64,000 bases of DNA from Rhodocollybia butyracea (Eukaryota; Basidiomycota; Agaricomycetes; Agaricales; Omphalotaceae), in assembly GCA_015501585.1 (NCBI GenBank), contig JADNRY010000110.1, forward strand, positions 1-64,000. The letters run 5' to 3'. Positions within the stretch are counted from its first letter, which is position 1, and each line of letters starts with the position of its first letter. Positions 1 through 12,235 of the stretch are shown here, in pieces. A model generated the notes under the pieces. It saw only the letters and a program-made list of their open reading frames with translations. It was not told the origin of the DNA and made no database searches. The translations under genes were made by a program, and so were the position numbers.

Positions 1-292
1 CCTAGAAGATGGAGTCCGTATGGTAATTCTATAGGTAATGTTCATAGGTACTGCAAGGCAGCGTACAAGCTATGTATCATAAGACTAATAGCGAATGGCA
101 TAATTGACTACATCTATACGAACCTGCGTAGAGGCTGCGTCTAGTGTTTGAGGGTGAGTTTCAACATAGCATATATCGACAGTTCATCGATCGTATAGCA
201 AGTGCGTCTAGTCGACTCACATTACTGATTAGATACGACTCATAAGCGGTAATCTAGTTTCAACATGGTTCACAGATCTCCTCCCCTCCTAG
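1..292. other. Upstream sequence, no coding exon recognised
   Basis: No open frame continues the NACHT-ankyrin gene to the left. The stretch ends in a pyrimidine-rich tract and TAG at about 281-292, which looks like a splice acceptor for the exon at 293. It is therefore either a long intron of that gene or unrelated DNA joined to a truncated gene. Confidence 0.5.
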
Positions 293-2434
293 GTTTCGCT
301 GGGTTCAATGCCAACTTGATAGCCTGGTATATTGCAGAACCGCTAGTGCGGTGAAGGAAGCTCTTCTAAATCTTCCAAAGACACTTTACGAAACCTACGA
401 ACGTATTCTTTACTCCATTGACGCAAAGGGTCCCACAGAGTCTCGCACAGCACGACAAATCCTTCAGTGGATTATTGGATCTTCAGTGAGTCGCCCTATA
501 ACATTAATGGAGATCAACTCGGCACTTCAGATTGAGGTAGGCCAGCCGAAGCTCAATGAAGATTTATGTCTCTTTGATGATGAAGAGATATTGAGCATTT
601 GCAAAAGTCTAGTATTGTGTCATTCAGGAATAGTGTCACTGTCTCATTTTACGGTGAAGGTAAATTTTTTGTATAGCATTTGTTGAGACCTAGTTTTCAA
701 TTGACATTCTGGTTTGTAGGAATTTCTTGCCCGGGAAACACTAGCGGATCTTAATCTTGGCCATTACACTATGGTTGACAGCATTGTGCATCGCGATTTG
801 AGTCTTCATTGCCTTACCTACCTGTTGTTGGATGCGTTCAAGATGGGTCCAGCTACTTCCAAAGAATCTTATGCTCAAAGACTCGAAGAATACCCATTCC
901 TTCCCTGTGCAGCCATTCAATTACGAGATCATCTATCATCTGCTCCACATAATGATCCAGAAATCTACTCTCTAGTATCTCAACTTGTTCTGGATCCTAC
1001 ATTGCACAATTTCTACTCCTTCTCCCAAACTGAGCACTTTATGTCTAGCATTGGAGATTCACGAAATTATAATGTCCTGAGCAGAGATATCTCTCTTATC
1101 AATTTTGGACAAAGCCCTCCTTGGTTTATTGTGTGGTGCCGCGCAGGGTGGATTGCCAGGCGGCTTCTCCAGGAACGTCCCGACTGGTTGAATACCGAAT
1201 CAATCAGTTCCACCTGGTACTGTGGCACTCCGCTACATTGGGCCATTTACAATGGGTATTGGGATATCGTTGAAATAGTCCTTGACAGTGGTGCCGATAT
1301 TGACAGAAAGTCACACATAACAGGTCTTATACGTATTCAGGGACCAAGACTGATCAGCGCTCTGGAAGCGGCTTTCATATGGACATCTCCGGGGGAAGTG
1401 GTGAAGCTCTTCCTTGGTAGAGGAGCCAAAGTATCATTTGCGGAGTTGAAGGCTGCGGTACAGCGTGTGCGGGAGGAGTCCATACCCTCACTTTTGGAGC
1501 AATGTCCTGTAAGCCAGTTGCAGCTCCACGAGCGATCTGAGATTATCGTTACAGCTGTGTATACTGGCGATACCAGGATAGTCCAAGTTCTTTTGGACGC
1601 AGGATACGATCCTAACGCCATAGACCCTAGCTCCGGAAAGAGTACCTTGCAGGCCGCTTTTGAGCTCAGGACTGCGGGAGTCATTGATGTTCTTATCAAA
1701 GCGGGTGCATCTCTAGAGGAAGTTCATCGATTTGTTTCACCAGACCAGCTTGATTGGGCATCAAGCTACAAATGGTATTCGCAATGTCTTAATGCTAGCC
1801 TGGGTGCTAGCAGCTCTAACAGAGTTTTCTACCCTGTAGAAGAGCTACATATCATTCGTGAATTTTTGGTATTCACTCTAAGCCTTCCACTGAATGTTGC
1901 TACGCTTGTGATGGATTTAGCGGAACAGTGGGCCAATGTTCGAGTCTCCAGGGATAAAAGGATTGCCTTCACTCAAAGTTCGGAAGAAACTCCATATATT
2001 CAACTTACCATGCCCAATGGTAATCTTCGCTCAATCATATTCATGACTTTCTCACACGACCAAGGTGAGTTTACTCGCCGATTATAATAAGGACATTTTT
2101 GATCTCTTTATACTTAGGCTATAGCGGAGAGCCCGAGCACACTAAGGGGACCTATGAGGGTTCACACACCTGGTTTGAGGCTGTCATCATGCGGCAAGGA
2201 GAGCAGGTAGGCGATCGAATGTTCATTCAAGCAAATGTTCAGGCCACCAGCCAAAGCCGTACTCATAAGAATATTTGGAGTGTGACGAGAGCTGACAGGA
2301 ACAGTAAAATATACCATTGGATGATGTCTATCTGTGCCCAGGACGAGATCTGGATGCTCCCCAGGGCACAATTTCCAGGATGGGTCAACAATGTGCAAGC
2401 AGCGGAGATTACCATCTGTTATACTTTCTGTTAG
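293..2434 (+). CDS. NACHT-ankyrin repeat protein, 3' portion (5' partial)
   Basis: Model: join(293..659, 720..2064, 2118..2434), with introns of 60 and 53 bases that have GT and AG borders and keep frame. The first exon reads FRWVQCQLDSL, then LPKTLYETYERIL and HFTVKEFL, the conserved segment just after the NACHT NTPase in fungal STAND proteins. The second exon carries two or three ankyrin repeats (for example TPLHWAIYNGYWDIVEIVL, then IVQVLLDAGYDPNAID). The C-terminal exon is of unknown function. Such proteins are thought to act in non-self recognition and programmed cell death, with repeats as sensors; that role is inferred from the family. The P-loop NTPase itself is not in the window, so the gene is 5' partial or truncated. 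No internal stop is seen in the three exons. Confidence 0.85.
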
Positions 2435-2983
2435 GCCTATGTACTTAGTAAGGGTTATGGTACTCAGTTGTTCAAGGGTTTTCTGCCTTGCATATAAGCT
2501 ATGCCCGTATACATATTAAAAATGGACGTCTTAGACGGCATAAGATCGTATGAACCCCGTCAGCTGGGACCACGTCGGTTACACCACCACCACCACCGTC
2601 CCACAAATTTCTGGTCTAATTTAATAATTTTCGGTGGGTCCAAAAACCAGCAAAAATTGGAATTTCGGCCAGGGTGAGAATGCATCCTTGAGTGCCACTG
2701 GTACTTATTCAACTCAGAACTTAGGATCCTGAGTCGGAGTCTACTCGTATGCATATCTATTATTTTTAGTCTACTTTACTACTTGGTTTATTCAATCGTT
2801 TGATGGAGTACTATGGCTCTCAGAAGTATTGTGTTCACAGGAATATGTCGTTTGTAAATGTGTGCGTAAGAAATTGAACTCCAAGTTGTGTGGAAGAAAT
2901 TGAACTTGTGGGAAATTGACTAAGTATTTTTCACACTCAGGCTTAAGAGCAGCATAGCCGACTAAACCAATTAGATAGATGAA
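2435..2983. other. Intergenic DNA left of the CACTA-type element
   Basis: No gene recognised. It contains a CCACCA triplet run near 2584 and a short direct repeat around GAAATTGAACT at about 2869-2910. It ends at the TGAA target-site copy (2980-2983) of the transposon that follows. Confidence 0.5.
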
Positions 2984-3004
2984 CACTACGGGAAGGAAAA
3001 ACAA

Positions 3005-3540
3005 TTAGTTTGATTGTCCAAAACACAATCTAAATGATTGTCTTGCACTCATATTGATTGTCTGAACCATTCTTAATGATTGTTCAGTTTAATCAAAAAG
3101 ATTGTCTTACACCTTTATATTGATTGTTTGAATCAATCTTATTGATTATCTAAATCACTCTTAAAGGTTGCCTGAACCAATCTTATTGATTGTCTAAATC
3201 ACTCTTAAGGGTTGTCTGCACTACTTTCAATGATTGTCCTAGCCTTTCATTATGATAGTCTGAACCACTCTATATAACAGTTTTGAACAATCTAAATGAT
3301 TGTCAAAAACACTTCAAATGATGGTATGAAACACTTAAATTGACTGTTCAGGACAGTCTAAATGATTGTTTTTGGAAATGGGTCACAGTGTCTTCAAACA
3401 ATCATTAGGATTGTTCATCTATCATTCTGAGTGCTTATAACAATCATTTCAACTGTCTTGGGCACTCTTTCCAAGTGCCTTAGACAATCATTCTGAGTGC
3501 ATGTAACAATCATTTGGTGGCTCTTACATCATCACTCTGC
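3005..3540. repeat. Left subterminal GATTGTC repeat array
   Basis: Irregularly spaced copies of AATGATTGTCT and its complement, roughly every 25-35 bases, separated by AACCA- or CACTC-like spacers. Orientation changes from mostly GATTGTC near the end to mostly GACAATC farther in. The right array at 11905-12235 uses the same motif. Confidence 0.85.
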
Positions 3541-6500
3541 TCATTCTCATGGGGTCTCATATGACAGTAAAAGTTTATTCAAGATGTATAGATTCTACAA
3601 GTAGAGGAGAGACAGAAGAGGACACTGACTTATCTCAAATTTTATAAAGCACATACCCTTGAAGAACCTGCGGCACCTTCTAGGCATGAAATCTACATTG
3701 CACAATGAATAGATTTAACTAAAGAGATGAAGCGTACGAACCCAAGGTCAGCAGTGTTAGCGCACAAAATAAATCTGGAAAGTTTCTGTAAGCCTGAAGT
3801 CAAGTCAAAATCAAAGACGTGGAAGCTTATGGATGCTTGCTCTCCACCCGTTTGGAACATAAGACCCATCAGCGAGAACCAAAACGCCTTAGAAACAAAC
3901 GCGCGCCTTCTTTACACTTGAACGCTAAGCTCAACGCTACAAGGTGCATCCAGAAGACGGATAAAGGGCCAAGCAAGGACATACATTCTTGAGGGGACCT
4001 ATGAGAGATATACCTCAAGAAAAGATTGTTGTAACTGAGGCCAAAGCAAAAAAAAATTAATAACTTAGCTTGATGTCATAACCGGTCGTTGTAATACATA
4101 GAACTACCTGAAGGAGAGAACTGTATAAATGGGTACTTATTAGGACAAAAGAACAAAGAGATATGCAGAACTTACGGCTTGATTGGTGGACCACGCGCAC
4201 CTTAAGAAACGGCACCAGAAATTGAGGCCGGAAGGCGTTCGGTAGCACCTTGAACAAGGCTCGGAGCAATAAGGCTGTGCATCCGATTCGGCTTGGAACC
4301 GGAAGCACCGAACGTAGCAAGCCAAGAATGGATGGAAAAAAACTTACGTGGTGAGAACGGGTGGGTAGAAGTTTTTGGAAGAGCGATGGCGTCCAGCATG
4401 GCCACAAGCGAGGATAGTAACAGCAATGTCAACCTGGGTCAGAACCACTGCACACCATGGCGTTCACCCACTGAATGCACGCGGAGAGGATGGGTGAGCG
4501 GAAAAGTTTTGGCCTTCTGGCATGGTCACGGGTGGCGAAGTGAAGATTGGAGGCAACGTCGGCATGGATCAGGACCTAGTTAAGTGCTGCGCAACGGCGT
4601 TGGCCCACCAAATGGACATAGAGCGAGTGGGCGGGGAGAGTTTTGGGAAGAGCAATGGCGTCTGGTAATGCCGCCGCTGAGGACGGGAAGATCATGATCG
4701 GCAGCGACGTGGGTGTGCATTGGAATGACCCAAGTAACCACCGGCGCTGCTGGGCCCTTGCTAGTCAACAAGGATTGATACAGGAGAACCATGGGCTAGA
4801 TTGTAGTAGCCATGGTCCATGCCGTTACTAGCGTTGAGGAAATAATGTCTCGCACTTCCAGGAGAGGCTAGGCGTTGAACGTTGAGCCCTGAGCTGAAGG
4901 ACCAGAGGTGGCGACAAGAAAAGAAAATCTCGTCACCTCTGACCCAAGCGGCCTACAATGCTTCCAACGGCGGCTGGCACTGTGTCAAGACGATCCAGCC
5001 ACCCGAAGAGTTTGTCAGATGAACGGAGGGCGTGGCTAGTGGTTGGTTGATTGGTGAAGGTGTGTACGAAGTTATGTCCAAATTGTTGGGGCGGTGATGC
5101 AGCGCGTAACATAGAAGATGGCGTTAAGACAGTAACGGTGGAACCACCGCATGGACGCTAGCGCTGATAAAATAGCAATAAAAATGAGAATCCCGTACTT
5201 TGAGTGTCGAGGGACTCACAAAACCACAGGTCACAGCTTCAATGACGAAAACCCTCTGAGGCCAAATCATCCAATTTTACAAGAGCAGTGTGATTATAGA
5301 GGAGCAGGACATGATCGGTTGAACGAAACGGAGTAAGCGCCCAATTGACGTGGCAGTTACGTTGACGTGGTTACTACATTGATGTGGCTGTGCTCTTGCG
5401 CGGAATTTGCAAGTCCGCGGCCAGAACACTTTCGTTGAAGTACCTAACGGGAAAAGCATTAGAGCTCGGCACCACCACCGTCTATGCACGGTTTATAGGT
5501 ACCGTGACTGTATAGAGGGAAAGGCGAATAGCTGATACGGTACAGCCACGGCACAGTAGCACGAAGGAAAAACTTTCTATACATACATTAAGTACGCCAA
5601 ACCGCTAGAACGCTACGCCCTACCGGAGATCAAACTGAGCTGTGGAATTGATAGCGAATATGCTGAGGTTGCCATAGAAATTGCTGGAGGAGATTGAGGA
5701 GGCCACAGTTTGAAATTGCGTGTATCAGTGATGTTGAGCGCCATAATCACCGAGCCGTAGCCGAGTTGTTTGTGATGCCATGTTGTTGTTAAAGTAGAGG
5801 AAAGAAAATAGAGAAGTTGGAACTTGGGTGGTGGAGGTTAAAGAGAAGGAGAGTCGACGTGTGAAAGAGTTTGGAGTTAAGGTTTATGGAGCGTAAAGAG
5901 ATTGGTTATATACCTACCTATAACTAGTATCATTACGATCCCCTTCCAAGAGCTTCAACAACACAAAGGAAGTTCTCATCTTCCCTGTTGAAGGTGGACC
6001 ACCAGTCCGACGGTTGTTGTTTCGGGTCTCAGGGCTACAGCCTCAAACCAAGGGTTCCCACGCCGGACCGTTTGGACCGTTTTCGAACCGATTAAATCCG
6101 ACAAGACCGTTTGTGACCGATGGTCATGTGACCAGGTAAGCGCCCATGCACTTCGCTCTAACGGGCAACTATGAGCTCAATTTAAGTTCAATAAACCTTT
6201 TTTAATGTTATTTAAGTAAGACTATGAATAAATGGATATATTAGCATGGAAACTTTAGAGAAACAACACAAAGAAATGAACATTTGACCAACATCGGACT
6301 CAATCTTGCTGAACAGGCCCTAAGTACACACAGTGGCAAGGGCATTTTGGGCTTCGCGCGTTAGCGTGAACTTTTTGTATAATTAGGCCTTTTTCCTGCA
6401 AGATTTTAGTGCATAGCAAGCCATTTTGCACTGTAAAATCATGTACTATGGGCATTTTTTTCATAGCTAATTTCTATACTTACAGTCAACTTACAGTGGC

Positions 6501-7120
6501 GGCAAAAATTTTCGAACTTTTACTCTCAGAAATACAGAATCTGAACAATATCTAGGCAATATCTAGGTATTGGACGCCCGGGAATTGAAAACCCAGCCCA
6601 ACTGGCCCTCGGCAGAATTGATTCCGCATGCGCGGAGGCGCAGCCAGCCCTTGGTATGACCGATTTTTCAGTCTCAGCTGCCCCCCGGTCATGTTACTAC
6701 CCGCCGCCCCGTACTTTACCGTATTTGTTATTGATTGACCTATATATATTAGCTACTGTACTTAGAATAAAGGGGTCGTTTCCGCCTCCGTTTGTGCCCC
6801 CCCCCCCTTAAATCCCGCTGTTAAGCTTTGCACTTATTATAGCATCGACGTCTATAGCTCACATTCCCTCGATGATGAACTTCAACGCTACTTCAAAATG
6901 ACATTGTTTCCAGCATCATTTGGGAACACTGATCTCCTTGAATGGTGGTTCACACGAGACATCCATTGCATTCCTGGATTGTCAGTTCTATTTCTTTGAT
7001 TTCCTATTTGATTATCTGAGTGTCTAGTATTTACCTGGCAGTTTCTGGTACTTACATATATACAGGACGAGCCGTCCTTAATCCTTCAGTTGTTTGTGTT
7101 GTAGTTGCCAATCTGATGAT
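3541..7120. other. Interior of the CACTA element, no gene recognised
   Basis: About 3.6 kb with only short open frames on both strands and no recognisable protein motif. GC-richer stretches near 4200-5500 could be remains of exons, but I cannot join them. A poly-C run lies near 6800. A segment at about 6560-6850 with TATATATTAGC and AATAAA-like motifs could be part of an LTR, unproven. Confidence 0.4.
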
Positions 7121-7129
7121 GGCATCATG

Positions 7130-7350
7130 GCAATCCGGCACTGATATTCCTCCGACATTGCTTACCAATTTACTTACTCAGCTACTGACCTGGTAGATAT
7201 ATCTAGTAGTACCTGTACTGTAGTATATAAGGCCTGGTACAAATGCCAAGTAGTAGAACAAGCAATAGAATCCATAGAGCATATCAAAGTCTCCAATCCC
7301 CTGTGGGAGCCTCACAGCTCCGAGGCCCCGCTGCGCCGGATACCTACGGC
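7130..7350 (-). repeat. Dispersed repeat, copy A (LTR-like)
   Basis: Read on the minus strand, this stretch matches 24832-25055 over about 220 bases. It begins with GTAGGTATCCGGCGCAG, followed by a GC-rich block with GTGAGGCTCCC, a TATA-like CCTTATATACTACAG and a conserved GTCGGAGGAATAT near the end. The two copies are in opposite orientation and clearly diverged. A TATA-like element inside a few-hundred-base repeat suggests a solo LTR or LTR fragment, but no flanking duplication was found. Confidence 0.7.
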
Positions 7351-9190
7351 AGTTTGTATAGTACATTGTTTATATATATATTTATGGAACTAGTACTTAC
7401 ACTTATATGTAGCTTGTACTTGCTTAGTGCACTCGGGAATGGCATGGTTCATTTTTTGATTTTCGCCCTCCCGGATCTCAATTTCTGTCACGTATTGATT
7501 GTGTTGAATATTATCTTATCTACTTTTCCATCTTTGTTGGCGCAAGTCGTTTGCATAGGTATCAGCGGGTGAAGCCTTTGGGCTGAGGCTGGGTATGCAG
7601 AGTACCCTTGGGCATGGAAAGTGTAATGTGTTTGCCTGCTGGGCGGGTGAGCAGGCACCCATTTAACTTCTCATTGGATTCTCGTTGCCAAACCAACTTT
7701 CACGTAATTTTCATTGAGCTCTTGTCATACCGCGGCATGCAGCTACCTACAGGCCCTCTTCCCACCCAGTCCTCTTTGGCAAGGCCAGGCAGAGTTTGCA
7801 AAACACACAAAAACGTGACAGTTACCTCTCTACTCGGCAAAATTTCACTGGCAAACTGAAGAAGAATTTTGAGATACAGAATAGGAATAACGCTTGTAGA
7901 TTGTGTACTATTGACAATGAAGAGGACGTCTCAGATGTCAAACTTGCCTACCTCAGGATCCATACCCTCCGGTGGATTTCCGACGCAAAGAAGACACCAG
8001 ACGGTAAGGACCTAGGAGAGCAACTAGCTCAGAAACGCCAACAACGAACTCATTGCGCCTATATACACTTGGCAGTTTTGTGCTACTTACTTATGCTTGT
8101 TCAGATTGTGATGTTAAGTCCCTCAGTTGATTGTACTCCAAGTACACTTCTGAGGGTAAGTCATTTTATTTATGTATCGCATATTCAAGTAGCTAGTACT
8201 TATTGTTTGACAGGTAAATATTCAACATGAGTTGATTGTACTCCAAGCACGCTTCTGAGGGTAGTACTTATTGTTTCACAAGTACTTGTACAAGTTCCAG
8301 ATGCAGATGCCACTGTCATATAGTGTATAAGGAAATATCAGTACATACTCTAAGCAGCAATCACAGGCATACAAATATTAGTACATAGTAGGAACTCACC
8401 ATCGCCTAGGCTGTATGGCACTGCACCAACAACTGGGGGTGCCCAAATTTGTAGATATAAAGATTGAAATTCACAGTGAGTATCTGGAAGGAACATCCCC
8501 AAAGAATCAACCTGATGCGTGATCCAGAATTTGGCCATTATGCAAATACTTCAACTGCAGTGGGCCAGGCCTCTTATATTAATAATTCACAACACCGTCA
8601 GCATTAAGGGCTGGAGCATCAAGAAAGTCTTAGAAAGAATAGTAGCACCCCTCCTGGCCCTACCTAGTACCACTGCAGAGCACGATAAAAAACAAAGGGG
8701 GCCGTACTCGCTCCAACTTCTCCCAGACCCTTGCTGGTGCTCGGTCCTCAGCAGCAGCAGATGGTCGCCAAAAGTGCCCACATGCCCAGCGGGTGAACAC
8801 TTTCTCACGTCCAAAGGTGCTCTGTGTACCCAGTCTCAGCCTAATGGCTTTGCCTGCTGGTCCCTATGCAAACAACTTGCGCCAATGAGGAAGGAGAGGT
8901 AGATAATATTCAATACAATCAATGCGTGACAGCAATTGAGATCCGGGAGGGCGAAAATCAAAAAAAATGAACCATGCCGTTCCCAAGTGCGCTAACTTGC
9001 TAAGTTCCACAGGTAGCTTGCAATACGCGTTATTTGTCCACAACATATCAATTTTATCTGACTATAATTGCAGACTCTTTGTTTGATTGGAGATTAAACA
9101 AGTTCTGAAGTACTTACTATCTAATCATTGCTTCCCTTTCTTCCCGTAGTGCAAAGTTGGAGTAGTGGAAAGATTAGTGGACAGATTCAG
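7351..9190. other. Interior of the CACTA element with a local direct repeat
   Basis: No gene recognised. A direct repeat with unit GTTGATTGTACTCCAAG, followed by CTTCTGAGGGTA, occurs at about 8123-8158 and 8230-8263. The reverse strand around 8590-8815 has an open frame of 75 codons, but I recognise no family in it. Confidence 0.4.
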
Positions 9191-9191
9191 T

Positions 9192-9556
9192 CATTTTTGC
9201 AGGTCCACTCTCTTCTCACAATACCCCATTTCAAAAAGGAGCACAGGCTTATCCTTGATCCCCGCATCCATCGGTTTTCAGTGCTTGCTCATCTCCCTAC
9301 CCCTCTACCCAGCAGCAAGTTGCAACCTCCTTAGTCATCTGAAGGCCTGAGTTGTGATGAGTATGCTACATGAACAGCTATGGCAAAGAGGATTGTGAAC
9401 TGGAATATAGAGAGGCAGAGTAAGGAGGTTGCTGCTGGGTAGAGGAGTAGGGAGATGAGCAAGCACTGCAAAGCAATGGATGCGGGGATCAAGGATAAGC
9501 CTGTTCTCATTTTTGAAATGGGGTATTGTGAGAAGGGTACTGGTCCTGCAAAAATG
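9192..9556. repeat. Fold-back (inverted repeat) element with ~140-bp arms
   Basis: The left arm (about 9192-9334) is the near-exact reverse complement of the right arm (about 9421-9556), with an 85-base loop between them. The arms share the runs CACAATACCCCATTTCAAAAA and GGCTTATCCTTGATCCCCGC. A structure like this is typical of a fold-back MITE or of an inverted duplication after replication slippage. No clear target duplication was seen. Confidence 0.8.
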
Positions 9557-9841
9557 GGAGTGGTTGGATATTGGGGCTCGTTAGAGGGGTTTCTAGGCTG
9601 TGTTTGCATGGGCCATGGAGTGGCAGTGGGGAGCATTGACATAAACATGATGAGATATAGCATATGCTGGAGGATAGTCCTCAGAAGATGAAATCAGGGT
9701 CTGAAAGTACAAGCTGTTGCTAGGTAAATGGTTGTGAGTTTCCCATTCTCTTTATTGGTCAGAGCCAGGAAGAGCCCCAGACTCCAGTCAGCCCTGGGGC
9801 TGGTGGGGCCGATCATACAAACTAAATGATGATGGCCAGTA

Positions 9842-11062
9842 ACGCCGATTGAAAGAAAAATCATGATTTCGCTGAAAGGGCAGGGATTAATCAGATATGT
9901 GGATGGTACTATCACTATTCCCCCTATCCGACAGCCTCCTAACGCTGCCGCTGTCACTGTTCCTCCTACTCCGGTATATTCCACCAATCCGTCTCGAGAT
10001 GAATGGACGTTTCGGAATGATAGGGCAAGAGGTATGATCGAGGCATACGTCTTGGACTTGCCGTCTTTTGTCCCTTCCGTTGACAAGATGAACGCGCATG
10101 AAGTCTTTGAGGCCCTGAAGAATGAGTTTGGAAAGACAGATGAGAGAATGAAGATCCTCTCTAACCGTCGCCTCAGGAACCACATTTTCCGTGACCATGA
10201 GCCCATAGACACATTCTTCAAGACATTCGAGAGTTGAGAAGGGAGGCAATTGAGGGTGGAAACAATGTCTCAGATACAATCTTGAAGGATGTCATCCTAC
10301 AGCCCTTTCCGACCTACAGGCCTTTCCAACCTTATCCTTTGATACCATCATACAGAATAACACAGCAAACCCAACTACTTACCCTATGTCGGTCTCAGTA
10401 ATCCAGCAGATTGTTTTTCAATATTCACATACAGAGACTAGACCTGATGCTGCCGTGTCAGGTGATAGACTACTGCAAGCCAACATTGCTCTCCAGAATA
10501 GGATAGAGCATCTTGAACATCAACTTGCGGTGGCTGTTGGTGGATCAGGAGCAAAAGGGAATGGAAACGGAAAGAAGTGTACTAACTCAAACTGTTTGAG
10601 AGAGGGTCACCTAGCAGAAGACTGCTTTAGGAAGGGCGGAGGTAAGGAAGACCAGTATCCCCCATGGTGGAAGGGAAACATCAGGAAAAGCCGTTTTTGC
10701 CTAGGTGACCCCAGAGTGGCCTAAAGCAAACTAGGTGACCTATGAATCCTATGGCATCCTAGGAATTTGGGCTCGTCCCTTGCCAGTCAAGGCTCTTGAG
10801 GATTCCCTAGGGTATCCTAGGCAAACCCAGGGCAAGCCTAGGTTTGCCCAGGTTTTCCCAGGTGAACACCTGGGCTAGGATGCCATAGGATTCATAGGTC
10901 ACCTAGTTTGCTTTAGGCCACTCTGGGGTCACCTAGGCAAAAAACGACTTTTCCTGATGAAGAAGGATACAACCCCTCCAGCCCCAGCTGCAAATAGTAG
11001 GAGATTAGCCCCTCCAAGGCTCTGGACAGGAATGGCCATGCCCAGACATGATTGGCACTGGG
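9842..11062 (+). pseudogene. Ty1/copia-type gag remnant
   Basis: The frame from about 9842 to 10237 encodes a UBN2-type Gag of copia elements (KGQGLIRYVDG, then KARGMIEAYV-like and VFEALKNEFGKTDERMKIL). A frameshift follows, and a second segment (10386-10680) carries a coiled region and a zinc knuckle C-x4-C-x4-H-x4-C (CTNSNCLREGHLAEDC) followed by PPWW. The chain is then broken by a 275-bp inverted-repeat element at 10682. Removing that element and one AT rejoins an open frame through about 11058. No protease, integrase or reverse transcriptase is visible, so only the gag end is left. The piece sits inside the CACTA element and was probably inserted there before the smaller elements arrived. 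Confidence 0.8.
10682..10956. mobile_element. MITE-like element with ~85-bp terminal inverted repeats
   Basis: The left end CAGGAAAAGCCGTTTTTGCC and the right end are inverted copies; the repeat runs about 85 bases into each side and includes CCTAGGTGACC and TAAAGCAAACTAGGTGACC. Flanking AT on both sides (10680-10681 and 10957-10958) is the apparent target duplication. The insertion splits the copia gag frame, and its precise removal restores an open frame, which supports these borders. The interior is rich in CCTAGG and CCCAGG motifs. No coding capacity. Confidence 0.82.
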
Positions 11063-11246
11063 TGCACCTGGGTAAACCTGGGCAAACCTAGGCTTGCCCT
11101 GGGTTTGCCTAGGATTGCCTAGGGAATCCTCAAGAGCCTTGACTGGCAAGGGACGAGCCCAAATTCCTAGGATGCCATAGGATTCATAGGTCACCTAGTT
11201 TGCTTTAGGCCACTCTGGGTCACCTAGGCAAAAATGGCTTTTCCTG
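11063..11246. mobile_element. Second, 5'-truncated copy of the same MITE family
   Basis: This stretch matches the reverse complement of the inner and right part of the element at 10682-10956 and ends with the same terminus (...CTTTTCCTG). About 115 bases of the other end are missing. It lies 106 bases from the first copy within the same gag remnant, in opposite orientation. Confidence 0.75.
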
Positions 11247-11904
11247 ATGCCAGGTGGTGGTGGTGGCGGCGTTGCGACAACCAGGACCTGACGCTCCCAC
11301 TGCAGCGGGCGTTTTTCTGGAATATTTTGGCTGTAAGTAACCAAATGTAGGTACTTCTTGATTGGATATTTGGCGGCGTTGGCCGCCGGAGCCCTGGACA
11401 TAATGCTCGCTCCCAGGCCCACTGTGTGGTGCCGCCTGCAGCAAGCTTTTTGAACTAATTAAGAAATTCCTTGGTCCGACATAATCGGCCCCATTTTTGA
11501 TGTGGGGCTGACTCCTAAAGATCGGGGCTCTTCCTGGGACAGTGTTTTATACAAAAAATCGGACAAGCCTATCACCATTGAAGGGCATATTAGGCAGAAA
11601 AGATGGAGTTGACATTCTGAGGCCACTACCTACAGTTCCCCAATCTAGTATCTTCTTGAGTCTGGGCCCTCCAGCCTCATAGCTTACTTCAGTCCCTGTT
11701 CCAGTGCATATTCACAACACTAAGCATTGTCAGAGGCTTGAGGGCAGTGGCTGCTGTAGTGGGTCATGTATGTACCAGGGGATGATGAAATTGTAGAAAT
11801 TAGAATGTAACAATGGTCTTGTACTACAGCTGAGTGTTGATTCTATTTTTTGTGAAAATTAAATACTAAATTACCATTGCTCTGGCCTCTGGCCTGACAT
11901 CAGT
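11247..11904. other. Interior of the CACTA element near its right end
   Basis: No intact gene. The minus strand 11220-11444 is open and rich in Pro and Ala codons (CCACCACCACC run), but no family is recognised. The rest is low-complexity sequence leading into the right subterminal array. Confidence 0.4.
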
Positions 11905-12235
11905 CAAAATGATTGTTTTGCAGAACTGTTACACTCCAAATGATTGTCTGCAGTAGTAGGCACTCTGAATGATTGTCTTAATTTTGAACACTTTAAAAGA
12001 TAGTTAGCTCAAGGCAATCCAAATGATTGTCCTCAATGGTAGGCAATCTAAATGATTGTCTTAATTGGGTACTCAAAATGATGGTTTTCTCAAGGCAATC
12101 CAAATGATTGTCTTAATTTTGAGCACTCTAAATAATTGCTTGCTCAAGACAATCAAAATGAGTGTTTGGCAAAAAAACATCTAAATGATTGTTTTTTCAA
12201 AAAATGATTGTCTCAGACAATCAAATTAATTGTTT
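11905..12235. repeat. Right subterminal GATTGTC repeat array
   Basis: More than ten copies of (A)AATGATTGTCT spaced by 20-40 bases, alternating with CAATC complements such as GGCAATC and GACAATC. It matches the motif at the left end (3005-3540) and directly precedes the right terminal repeat. Confidence 0.85.

Noticed and set aside
3000..3540. CRISPR-like regular repeats
   Set aside because: Units are degenerate, of both orientations and unevenly spaced, and the genome is eukaryotic; they are transposon subterminal repeats.
7243..9702. Several 80-145-codon frames inside the CACTA element
   Set aside because: They overlap repeats or each other on both strands, show no family resemblance and would need unsupported splicing.
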